The notes below the pieces were generated by a model, which was not told the origin of the DNA, ran no database searches, and worked only from the letters and a program-made list of their open reading frames with translations. From IMG/VR virus record IMGVR_UViG_3300027976_000168, positions 1 to 27,627 of that record: a stretch of 27,627 nt of DNA; one strand, given 5' to 3'. Of this stretch, positions 1 through 7,600 are shown piece after piece (within the stretch, counting starts at the first letter, position 1; every line of letters starts with the position of its first letter). The stretch comes from a virus. The translations under genes and the position numbers were made by a program.

Positions 1-2
1 AA

Positions 3-230
3 GGGCTTGACAAATTGGACACCATAAAAGATGCACTTACAAAGGTCAAAACAGAGATAAAAGTGTCGATGCGTTCCAAGTGGTACAAGTCAGAAAACGC
101 TACTTTGCAAATGGGATTAATGAAATTGATAGGAACGGATGATGAACGTAAAAGATTATCACAATCGCATCAGGATATAACAACAAACGGTAAGGATGTA
201 AACATATCACCGATAGAGTGGGTGGAATAA
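3..230 (+). CDS. Terminase small subunit, C-terminal part (5' truncated by window edge)
   Basis: The frame is open from the first bases, so the gene starts upstream of the window; the TTG at 15 is not a likely start. The visible 76 codons hold a stretch (KWYKSENATLQMGLMKLIGT) of the kind seen at the C-terminus of small terminase subunits in Bacteroidota phages: an MG/LMKLIGT segment followed by a polar tail. TerS recognises phage DNA and hands it to TerL for packaging. It overlaps the next gene, a clear TerL, by 13 bp, which fits a TerS-TerL pair. The DNA-binding N-terminus cannot be seen, so the call rests on this tail and the position. Confidence 0.7.
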   Translation, partial: GLDKLDTIKDALTKVKTEIKVSMRSKWYKSENATLQMGLMKLIGTDDERKRLSQSHQDITTNGKDVNISPIEWVE

Positions 231-1447
231 AAATACATAGTGCTTATAAACCATTAATAACATCAAATAAAAGATACTTTCTTTTAACAGGTGGTAGAGG
301 CTCATTGAAATCTACAACCGTACATGACTATTCTTCACGATTAAGTTACCAAAAAGGTCATGGTATTTTAGTAACACGTTACACAATGGCGAGTGCTGAA
401 AAATCTATTATACCAGAGTTTGAAAATTCAATACGATTAAACGGTAGTGAGGCGGATTTTAAGAAGTCCGGCAACAAATATACTAATATACATACAGGTT
501 CTTTTATATTGTTTAGCGGTATCAAGACTAATCAAGGAGATCAGACAGCAAACCTTAAATCATTGGCTGGAATCACTACATGGATTATAGATGAAGGTGA
601 GGATTTTCAAGACGAAAAAACCTTTGATGACATAGACGATAGCATAAGGGGAAACTGGAATCAAAACAGGGTTATATGGATTCAAAACCCAAGCACAAAA
701 GAACACTTCATTTATAAGCGTTGGATTGAAGGAAGCAATAAGTTTATAAACATTGAAGGCGAACAGGTTTTAATATCAGACAACGAGAATGTAGAGGCAA
801 TTCACACGACCTATCACATAGCAGAAAAGTTAGGTTACTTATCACAAAGTTTCTTAGATAAGATTAACCGAACTAAACTATCAGACCCTAAGAAATATAA
901 GCACAAGTATCTTGGAGGGTGGTTAGACAAAGCAGAGGGCGTTGTATTCACTAATTGGAAGTATGGGGAGTTCAATCCTGACAACTTTCAAACATCTTTC
1001 GGTCAAGATTACGGTTTTAGCGTTGACCCTACAACATTAGTTGAAGTAGCAATAGATAAAAAGAAAAAGATAATATACCTTAAAGAGCATTTGTATAAAC
1101 CTAAATTAACAACCTCACAAATATCGCATATCAATTTAACAGTATGTGGTAATAAACTTATAGTAGCAGATAGTGCAGAGCCTCGTTTAATAGATGAACT
1201 TAGCGCATCAGGTTGTAACATTGTGGGAGCAGAGAAAGGTCCGGGAAGCATATCATTAGGCATTGCTTTGCTTTTAGACTATCAGTTAATAGTCGATGGT
1301 GAAAATATAGGTAAAGAGTTAAATAATTACGTCTATGCAGATAAAGGCTCTAAGTTATTCGTCGATGCTTACAATCATATCATTGATCCGGTAAGATATA
1401 ACGTGACTTATCAATTAGGGAGAAGTTTCGGAATAGAAATCCGATAA
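218..1447 (+). CDS. terL: Terminase large subunit (packaging ATPase and nuclease)
   Basis: This is the DNA-packaging motor and headful/site nuclease. The ATPase half shows a Walker A-type P-loop (GGRGSLKST, residues 25-33) and a Walker B with catalytic acid (WIIDEGE, about 122-128; D125, E126). The RNase H-like nuclease half shows the three expected acidic positions: D264 in GQDYGFS, D318 in VADSAEP and D383 in FVDAYNHIIDPVRYN, the last typical of PBSX-type TerL. At 409 residues it is normal length for that group. The start is GTG at 218, overlapping TerS by 13 bp; the P-loop near residue 25 leaves little room for a later start. Confidence 0.95.
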   Translation: MGGIKIHSAYKPLITSNKRYFLLTGGRGSLKSTTVHDYSSRLSYQKGHGILVTRYTMASAEKSIIPEFENSIRLNGSEADFKKSGNKYTNIHTGSFILFSGIKTNQGDQTANLKSLAGITTWIIDEGEDFQDEKTFDDIDDSIRGNWNQNRVIWIQNPSTKEHFIYKRWIEGSNKFINIEGEQVLISDNENVEAIHTTYHIAEKLGYLSQSFLDKINRTKLSDPKKYKHKYLGGWLDKAEGVVFTNWKYGEFNPDNFQTSFGQDYGFSVDPTTLVEVAIDKKKKIIYLKEHLYKPKLTTSQISHINLTVCGNKLIVADSAEPRLIDELSASGCNIVGAEKGPGSISLGIALLLDYQLIVDGENIGKELNNYVYADKGSKLFVDAYNHIIDPVRYNVTYQLGRSFGIEIR

Positions 1448-1487
1448 AGATCAGATAACAATAATCGAATAAAATAGTTTATATAAT

Positions 1488-2090
1488 ATGACAGTAACAT
1501 TACCAGAGCATATTGGAGATATAACATTGAAGCAATATCAAGAATATTCTGCTTTAGAGGATTTATCAGAAGATGAATTAAACAAACGAAAGATTGAGAT
1601 ATTCGCAGGCATATCAATAGATCGTTTTAATGATATAAACCAAAGTGATGTTGATGGTATGTTAACTCAAATAAACTTTGCGTTAACGCAAGATGTAGAG
1701 TTCAAACCTAGATTTAAAATGAAAGGGATTGAGTTTGGATTTATACCTAACTTTGATAAGATAACAGCTGGAGAATGGGGAGACATCTCGAAGTACAATA
1801 CAGATATTGAAACTATGAACAGGCTCATGGCTATATTGTTCAGACCGATAGTAAAAGCAGATAGTTTTGGCAACTATAATATAGCATCGTACAAGGGTAC
1901 AGAAGAGTATGCAGAGCTAATGTTAGAAACTCCTATGGACATGGTGCAGGGTGCTTTGGTTTTTTTTTACAATTTAGCGAAAGAATTACAGATAGCTATC
2001 CCACAGTCTATGGAAAAGGAACTAAGGAAGGTAAACAAGCATCAGACTTCTTTAATCATTGGGGATGGTATGCTACATTCTTTGAATTAG
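1488..2090 (+). CDS. Tail assembly chaperone, short (zero-frame) product
   Basis: This 200-residue protein is predominantly helical, with acidic N-terminal residues and a conserved-looking core (TAGEWGDISKYNTDIETMN, about 92-110). Tail assembly chaperones coat the tape measure before tail tube polymerisation and are commonly made as short and frameshifted long forms. The last third of this gene overlaps a long open stretch in the -1 frame (1880-2227), which encodes an SDFFNHWGWY-type segment seen in the extension of Bacteroidota tail chaperones. The assignment rests mainly on this gpG/gpGT arrangement. It lies directly after terL and is separated by about 5.5 kb from the tape measure gene, an unusual distance for a chaperone. 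Confidence 0.6.
   Translation: MTVTLPEHIGDITLKQYQEYSALEDLSEDELNKRKIEIFAGISIDRFNDINQSDVDGMLTQINFALTQDVEFKPRFKMKGIEFGFIPNFDKITAGEWGDISKYNTDIETMNRLMAILFRPIVKADSFGNYNIASYKGTEEYAELMLETPMDMVQGALVFFYNLAKELQIAIPQSMEKELRKVNKHQTSLIIGDGMLHSLN
1960..2018 (+). other. Candidate -1 ribosomal frameshift sites
   Basis: Two possible slip sites lie inside the overlap. A run of nine T (1960-1968) contains T TTT TTT in exactly the right phase (1961-1967), a classical X XXY YYZ heptamer. Further on, A AAG (2015-2018, codons GAA AAG) matches the single-codon slip used by some IS3-family elements. Residues on both sides look more natural if the shift occurs at A AAG, because the -1 frame between the two sites reads poorly while frame zero (AKELQIAIPQ) reads well. 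No clear downstream stem or pseudoknot was seen by eye. Confidence 0.45.
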
Positions 2091-2227
2091 CGAAAGGCAA
2101 TATACTAAAAATTGAAAAGGTTACAGAAATGAATATACATGAGGTGCTGACATTTGTTAGTCATAAGATAGAGAAGCAAGAATTAAAAGCAGAGTTAAGA
2201 AAGCCGAAAGGTCAAACGAATTTATAA
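2018..2227 (+). CDS. -1 frame extension of the tail assembly chaperone (gpGT-like)
   Basis: Reading in the -1 frame relative to the upstream gene, codons are open from 1880 to the TAA at 2225-2227. The stretch from 2018 reads naturally as a protein: GTKEGKQASDFFNHWGWYA, then a helical FELAKGNILKIEKVTEMN and a charged end, stopping one base before the next ATG. The only in-frame ATG (2129) would discard the WGWY segment, so expression by -1 frameshift from the upstream gene is the simplest reading. The predicted fusion is about 246 residues (177 + 69 if the slip is at A AAG, 160 + 86 if at the T run). It lacks its own start and would be missed by standard gene callers. Confidence 0.6.
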   Translation, partial: GTKEGKQASDFFNHWGWYATFFELAKGNILKIEKVTEMNIHEVLTFVSHKIEKQELKAELRKPKGQTNL

Positions 2228-2228
2228 A

Positions 2229-2705
2229 ATGGGATTGAATCAATACACACAACTACTAACATATATCAAATCACTAGGTGAGAGTTCACAAGAGCCGTTT
2301 ATTAATACAGTGACACAGGGCAACTTTTCACGCATTGACTTAGACAAAGGAAGTGTCTTTCCATTGCTTCACATAACGATTACGGGCGGGAACTTTACTA
2401 ACGGAAGCACAGTAGTTTTTAATGTAGAAGTTGCAGCATTGCAACAAAGAGATACGAATAAAGAAATAAACACAGATAAGTTTTGGGAAAACGACAATGA
2501 AGTTGATAACATGAATGAAATGTTAGCGGTGCTTAATAGAATGTGGACCAGAATGTACAGAGATTTTGATGACAATAATATAGTAGCAAGCGAAAATCCA
2601 ACGCTTAGTATTGTTGAGCCTGAAACACAAAGCAATAGTATTGAGGGATGGTTATTGAATTTTGAAGTAGAGATACCGAACACAACCATTTCGCTATGTC
2701 CGTAA
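2229..2705 (+). CDS. Conserved flavophage protein, probable tail terminator/completion
   Basis: A 158-residue protein of mixed alpha/beta type resembling a family commonly found in Bacteroidota phages: a helical start, then FINTVTQGNFSRIDLDKGS and VFPLLHITI, a central helical acid-rich part with NEMLAVLNRMWTRM, and a beta-rich end. I know no experimental function. The position between the tail chaperone and an HK97 gp10-like gene suggests a tail terminator or head-tail joining role; this is inference from context. ATG follows the frameshift-product stop by one base, and the end overlaps the next gene by 10 bp. Confidence 0.5.
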   Translation: MGLNQYTQLLTYIKSLGESSQEPFINTVTQGNFSRIDLDKGSVFPLLHITITGGNFTNGSTVVFNVEVAALQQRDTNKEINTDKFWENDNEVDNMNEMLAVLNRMWTRMYRDFDDNNIVASENPTLSIVEPETQSNSIEGWLLNFEVEIPNTTISLCP

Positions 2706-3235
2706 AAGAAGCCCTAGATAATTTTGCCTTTGATGTAATAGATGAAGCTAAAAAGATTTTAGATAAGAAGGATAAGAACGCAAGCAAGAAACTATCTGAT
2801 AGTTTAGATTATAAACTAAAGGTATCGGCTAAAAAAGATAATTTTGCCTTGACTTTCTTAATGGAAGATTATGCGGAGTATATCGATAGAGGAGTAAAAG
2901 GTAAGGGAGGCACAAAGGCAGATGGCACGCAATGGAAGAAGAAGCGAATTAGTAATATAAGTATTTGGAAACAAAGAACAGGTTATAAAGATGAAAGACC
3001 GCCAGCATCAGCATTTAGCAATTGGGTTGTTCGTAGAGGGATAGCGCCAAGAAATAAAAAAGGTCAATTTATGACCAGAAAATCATTGATGTTTGCAATT
3101 GCTACGATTGTATATCATACAGGACAGGCAGCGACTAACTTCTTTACATTGCCTTTTAATAGGTACTTGAAAGGATTACCAGACAGGTTAGCAATATCAG
3201 TAGCAGATGAATTAGTATTAAAGTTAAAATTATGA
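2696..3235 (+). CDS. Possible HK97 gp10-like tail completion protein
   Basis: A basic protein of 179 residues. The central part (DYAEYIDRGVKGKGG, about 59-73, followed by a lysine-rich region and an SNWVVRRGIAPRN stretch) resembles the minor tail/tail-completion proteins of the HK97 gp10 group, in which an 'YAxYIdrG' motif is common. Such proteins join the tail tube to the head. It overlaps the preceding gene by 10 bp and the following one by 4 bp (ATGA), so the three are probably translationally coupled. Family membership is by motif resemblance only. Confidence 0.45.
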   Translation: MSVKEALDNFAFDVIDEAKKILDKKDKNASKKLSDSLDYKLKVSAKKDNFALTFLMEDYAEYIDRGVKGKGGTKADGTQWKKKRISNISIWKQRTGYKDERPPASAFSNWVVRRGIAPRNKKGQFMTRKSLMFAIATIVYHTGQAATNFFTLPFNRYLKGLPDRLAISVADELVLKLKL

Positions 3236-4560
3236 TTAAAAATTTAAGTCCTTATTATAGAAACATCCCTTTTGTTAGTCCTCTTACAGGGTTAACTTGT
3301 TCAGCTTATACATTAAAGATATACGCATGGACTGGATTAAAAACATCAGCTCCAATAGTCCCGCATTACACCATAACAAAGAATAATATTACTGATGGTG
3401 TAGGTAATGACCAAGTAAATATTGCACGATTAGTGAGTGATTTTATAGACTTTCAGGTTCAAACAGATGCAGGTGCAACAGTCTTACTTGATGGAGTTAA
3501 CCAAGCGTGGATTAAGACAGAGATTTACTACACAACAACCGATACAGCGGAGTTAACATTGCCACAATCAATTGAAGTTGTGATAATGACGAATGGATAT
3601 ACCTATGGATTGGATGGTGAGAATGGACAAACACCAACTAATAAGGTGTTAATTCCAATTAACAGTTATAAGGTATATAAAGATACTGGAAGATTTGTAG
3701 TGCCAATATTATTAGACGAGTTACCGAGTTTGATTAATGCAATAGATGACACGTTTGATATATATTTTCAGGATACTTTAATGGATGTAATGGCGAATGA
3801 TACTTTAGGTTATCAGCCAACTAATATTATAAATGTTTCTTATGATTGGCTTGCGACAGATGGCACGTTAACAATATCAGAAGGTCAGGTTAAATACAAC
3901 TTAGGAAGCGTTTTAAACACTCCTTTAACAGCTACATACATAATACAAGATAGCACGGGAGAAACAGACACAGCAACAATTACAATTAATATAACAGTAT
4001 TGCCATCAACAATTACAGCAGTTGATGACTCTTATTTGCTCGTTAATAGTGGAACGCAAAATATGTTAGTGCAAAGCAATGATGTAACAGGAACAGAACC
4101 TACAACTATAACAGCCATAAGTGTTGGAGCAATTACAAGCGGAACCATTACAATAGACGGAACGAGTGAGTTTTTAATCTTTACTCCAAACGGTGTTATT
4201 CCAAGTGGTTCAGAACAATTCACATACACGATAACAGATAGCACGCCAGCATCAGACACAGCAACAGTTACATTATCTGTTAAGGTGGCGAGTGGTGGTT
4301 CTAGTAGTTCTGTTACAATGCAAACGACAGGTTCGGCGGGTGGTGCTACAAGTTGCACACAACCATTAGCGACGTTAAGATACCACAATGGCTCAGGAAC
4401 TAATCCAACATTAGGAGATTTTATTTATACTAATTTAGCACTAACAACCGTATTTGCAGGAGCGGATTTGTATTATAGAATACCAGATGGCAGAAGCGTA
4501 CAAGTAGCAAACGATGGAGAGGTTAATAATTTATGGATTTGCGGAGCAGGCCCAGCATAA
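3232..4560 (+). CDS. Virion protein with two Ig-like/cadherin-like domains
   Basis: The N-terminal 165 residues look like a phage structural beta-rich domain (LSPYYRNIPFVSPLTG at the start). Two tandem Ig-like repeats of the Big_9/VCBS type follow, at about 168-257 and 261-350. Both show the A-[IV]-DD start, an inner ND (MANDTLG; QSNDVTG) and a closing YxIxDST...DTATxTxxV strand. A Ser/Gly-rich linker (about 351-372) leads to a small C-terminal domain with CTQPLATLRYHNG and LWICGAGP. Such Ig-like repeats are often displayed on capsids or tails and may bind surface glycans weakly. Whether this is a tail or head decoration is unclear; neighbours favour the tail. Confidence 0.6.
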   Translation: MIKNLSPYYRNIPFVSPLTGLTCSAYTLKIYAWTGLKTSAPIVPHYTITKNNITDGVGNDQVNIARLVSDFIDFQVQTDAGATVLLDGVNQAWIKTEIYYTTTDTAELTLPQSIEVVIMTNGYTYGLDGENGQTPTNKVLIPINSYKVYKDTGRFVVPILLDELPSLINAIDDTFDIYFQDTLMDVMANDTLGYQPTNIINVSYDWLATDGTLTISEGQVKYNLGSVLNTPLTATYIIQDSTGETDTATITINITVLPSTITAVDDSYLLVNSGTQNMLVQSNDVTGTEPTTITAISVGAITSGTITIDGTSEFLIFTPNGVIPSGSEQFTYTITDSTPASDTATVTLSVKVASGGSSSSVTMQTTGSAGGATSCTQPLATLRYHNGSGTNPTLGDFIYTNLALTTVFAGADLYYRIPDGRSVQVANDGEVNNLWICGAGPA

Positions 4561-4569
4561 TATACAACT

Positions 4570-5151
4570 ATGGCAGTAACAGTAATATCATATCCAGACA
4601 ACGAAATAAACGAAAGTTTTGCAACAGCAGACACTTTTAATAGTGCTGACTTAATCAGTTATGTATGGGTTAACATTGAGGATATAACAAACGACACTTA
4701 TATCGAGGTCATTTATAACGGGCAAACCATAACATTAACGGTTGAGGATGAGTGCAGATATACACCAGTAAATATTATATTCCAAAACAAAGAAGGAGCA
4801 GAGCAAACGTTACAATTCTTTAAGGCTCGAACAGACACATTAACAGTTGAAAGTAAGAACTATGAAAGTGACAGAGGACAACCAAGTTTAGGTAACCATC
4901 AATTTGTAACCTATAATGTACAAGGCAAAACTAAATTTAAGGTTAATTCAGGATTTGTAAATGAAACTAATAATGAAAGTTTTAGGCAGTTATTTTTAAG
5001 TCAACGAATTTGGTGGTTAGATGCTACATTAAACAAAATACCGTTAAACATAGAGAGCAAATCTTTTGAATATAAAACTAGGGCAAAGGATAGATTAATC
5101 AATTATGAGGTTGAATTTTCGATGGCGTTCAATGAGATAAACAGCATATAG
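4570..5151 (+). CDS. Conserved tail-region protein, function unknown
   Basis: A 193-residue, beta-rich protein with no signal peptide or membrane segment. Notable stretches are a repeated YNGQTITLTVEDECRYTP region (about 49-66) and a C-terminal SQRIWWLDATLNKIPLNIES region followed by a strand ending in a NYEVEFSMAF segment. This mix of beta strands suggests a structural tail component such as a distal tail or hub-associated protein, but no family is recognised. It starts nine bases after the Ig-like gene and is followed immediately by the large 763-residue tail protein. Confidence 0.45.
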   Translation: MAVTVISYPDNEINESFATADTFNSADLISYVWVNIEDITNDTYIEVIYNGQTITLTVEDECRYTPVNIIFQNKEGAEQTLQFFKARTDTLTVESKNYESDRGQPSLGNHQFVTYNVQGKTKFKVNSGFVNETNNESFRQLFLSQRIWWLDATLNKIPLNIESKSFEYKTRAKDRLINYEVEFSMAFNEINSI

Positions 5152-5152
5152 T

Positions 5153-7444
5153 TTGGTAACGAAATTATACATAGGCAATAGTAGATTAGATTTATACAAG
5201 GATGAAAATATAGCCTTGACTTCTTCTATTGCAGATACGCAAGATATAACTAAGAATACAACAGACTTTACTAAGAGTTTTACAGTACCAGCTTCTAATA
5301 TAAACAACGGTATATTTAAGCATTATTACGATGCAACAATAGACAATTCATTTGATGCAAGAATAAAGATTGACGGAAGGATTGAATTAGATGGCATTCC
5401 TTTTAAGACTGGAAAATGGAGGCTTTCAAAAGTAAGTGTTAAACATGGTAAGGCAGATTCATATACGATTAATTTTTGGGGAAACTTAGTTGATTTACCA
5501 GCGAAATTAAAAAACCTAGAATTAAAGGATTTAGATTTATCAGCATACAATCACGATTACGATGGTGCAAATGTATTAACGGGCTTAACATCTTCTTTAT
5601 TTAGTGGTGCAATAGTTTACAATCTACTTGCTAAGAAGCAACTTTATTATAATAATGATGCTGCAGACAACAAGCAAACAGATATATTAGCAAATATTGC
5701 CTTTGGTGGTGGTGCTGCGACTGGTGTTAAGTTTAGCGATTTGAGACCAGCGATACAAGTTATAAAAATAATTGAAGCAATCGAAACAGATTTGTCTTTA
5801 ACTTTTTCACGTGATTTTTTTGGTCGAGCAGAATTTTCACAGTTATATCTATGGCTCAATAATGATACGGATGCAAATGTAGGAGGCTCAATACAGATAG
5901 TTGATTTTGATGATGGAGATACTACTAATGTAAATCTAACAACAGACATCGGAACGTTTACAGCAGTTAACACTTCTGCGAGTGGAGACAGACGATTTTG
6001 GGAACTACAACTAACAATAACACCTTCATTAGGTTATGGGTTAATAGATTATACAATTAGAATGTATAAAGACGACGAGATAACTAAAGAGCAGGCATAT
6101 ACAGGAGGCACTAAAACATTAAAATACACATTAATTAGAGATGGAGGGGCGCAAACTTATGAGATTTTCTATGATGTTATAGCAGAATCAGAGTTTAAAT
6201 ATACTGCAAGTTGGAAACAAGAATATAAAAGCACAAGTTCAACGCTTGCAACTTATACAACCACAGCTTCTGAAAATACTATCGACCCTTTTATAGATGT
6301 TTCTGACAATATACCTAAGATAAAACTAACAGACTTTTTAAAGGGGTTATTTAAGGCGTTTAAATTAGTTGTTATACCACAAGAAGATGGCACTTTATAT
6401 ATTAATACGTTAAAAAGCTACTATGCAGAGGGTGTTTTATATGATTATACCAAGTATATAAACTTTGATTCATACGATGTAGAGCGTGGAAATATATTAA
6501 ACGAAATAAATTTCAATTTTGAAGCACCAACGACACTATTAAACGTTCAATTTGAAAATAATAATAGGATTGCGTATGGGGATGAAGAGGCACAACTAAC
6601 TGATTCCGCTGGGGAGCCTTTAGATGGAGATAAACAAGACTTTAAATTACCATTTGAGCAGGTTATTTATGAGCGTTTAAATGATTTAGACGACAATACA
6701 GAAACAAATATACAGTACGGTGCAATTGTAGATGAAGAAATACAAGGCGTAAATCCAAAACCTCATATATTTTATAATATTCTGCAATCAGTAGGTGTTA
6801 AAACAATTGCTTTTATAGATGAAGATGGGACGAGGTCAGAGATAAGCACTACAATTAACACAGCTTCACATTCTGAAACATTCGAGCAACAACAATATGC
6901 ATTTTTGTTCAGTTCGGAATTTAGTACATGGGACGGTGAATTAATGGCAAATACTTTATACTCAAATTACCATCAAGAATATATAAACGACTTGTTTAAT
7001 ATCAAACGTAGAAACTGGAGTTTTAAGGCTCAACTACCTTTAGACAAATTAAGTGTTTTAGAGTTGAACGATATCCTAAAAATTAAAGATGACTATTACA
7101 GGATTGACAAGTTTGATTTAAACTTGTTAACAGGTGAAGCAAATCTAAAATTAATCAATGCTTTTGATACACAGATAGGAGCATTTACACCAAGTGAGAC
7201 TTCTATTTATGTAGATTACCAAGCGCAACAAGCGTCTATTTATGTAACATTTTTAAATAATTATAGTTATAATAAGACAGACTTAGGAAGTGGAACAGCA
7301 TGGATTACGGTATCAAATGTAGGAAGCAATATCTTCTTTGACTTTACAGAAAATGCAACAGGTTCAATAAGAGATATGGAAATTGTATTTACGAACACAG
7401 ATACAAGTCAAGAATTTACAATCTACTTAAATCAAAGTTTATAA
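5153..7444 (+). CDS. Large tail protein with C-terminal BACON-like domain
   Basis: 763 residues. The N-terminus carries a pattern common in flavophage tail proteins: LYIGNSRLDLYKDE, then ITKNTTDFTKSFTVPAS and IFKHYYDATIDNSFDA. The middle is a long beta-rich region with KLTDFLKGLFKAFKLVVIP and LYINTLKSYY stretches that resemble baseplate or tail-tip proteins. The last 80 residues (about 683-763) have a BACON-like layout: aromatic WITVSNVGSN, GSIRDMEIVFTN and a final FTIYLNQ strand; BACON domains bind carbohydrate or mucin in some Bacteroidota proteins. The start is TTG at 5153, the only usual start codon between the in-frame stop at 5138 and the conserved N-terminal motif. Role in the tail tip is inferred from position before the tape measure. 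Confidence 0.55.
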   Translation: MVTKLYIGNSRLDLYKDENIALTSSIADTQDITKNTTDFTKSFTVPASNINNGIFKHYYDATIDNSFDARIKIDGRIELDGIPFKTGKWRLSKVSVKHGKADSYTINFWGNLVDLPAKLKNLELKDLDLSAYNHDYDGANVLTGLTSSLFSGAIVYNLLAKKQLYYNNDAADNKQTDILANIAFGGGAATGVKFSDLRPAIQVIKIIEAIETDLSLTFSRDFFGRAEFSQLYLWLNNDTDANVGGSIQIVDFDDGDTTNVNLTTDIGTFTAVNTSASGDRRFWELQLTITPSLGYGLIDYTIRMYKDDEITKEQAYTGGTKTLKYTLIRDGGAQTYEIFYDVIAESEFKYTASWKQEYKSTSSTLATYTTTASENTIDPFIDVSDNIPKIKLTDFLKGLFKAFKLVVIPQEDGTLYINTLKSYYAEGVLYDYTKYINFDSYDVERGNILNEINFNFEAPTTLLNVQFENNNRIAYGDEEAQLTDSAGEPLDGDKQDFKLPFEQVIYERLNDLDDNTETNIQYGAIVDEEIQGVNPKPHIFYNILQSVGVKTIAFIDEDGTRSEISTTINTASHSETFEQQQYAFLFSSEFSTWDGELMANTLYSNYHQEYINDLFNIKRRNWSFKAQLPLDKLSVLELNDILKIKDDYYRIDKFDLNLLTGEANLKLINAFDTQIGAFTPSETSIYVDYQAQQASIYVTFLNNYSYNKTDLGSGTAWITVSNVGSNIFFDFTENATGSIRDMEIVFTNTDTSQEFTIYLNQSL

Positions 7445-7447
7445 AAA

Positions 7448-7600
7448 ATGATAGCAGATATAATAAAAGCAGTTAGAAGTGATGACTATTATGGTGGTGG
7501 TGAGTTTATAGAACTTGCTAAAGGCAAACATGAATTTACTTTAAAATGGAACGATGTTAAACGCAAAATAAAAAGAGAATGGCTATCAAGAGGGAAGTAA
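7448..7600 (+). CDS. Small protein upstream of tape measure
   Basis: A 50-residue ORF too short for most gene callers, running from ATG at 7448 to TAA at 7600. The peptide contains VRSDDYYGGGEFIELAKG and ends in a basic segment (VKRKIKREWLSRGK). It fills the gap between the 763-residue tail protein and the tape measure and overlaps the latter by 22 bp, as coupled genes do. No function is known. Its position just upstream of the tape measure is where tail chaperone extensions sometimes sit, but its sequence does not resemble one. Confidence 0.6.
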   Translation: MIADIIKAVRSDDYYGGGEFIELAKGKHEFTLKWNDVKRKIKREWLSRGK

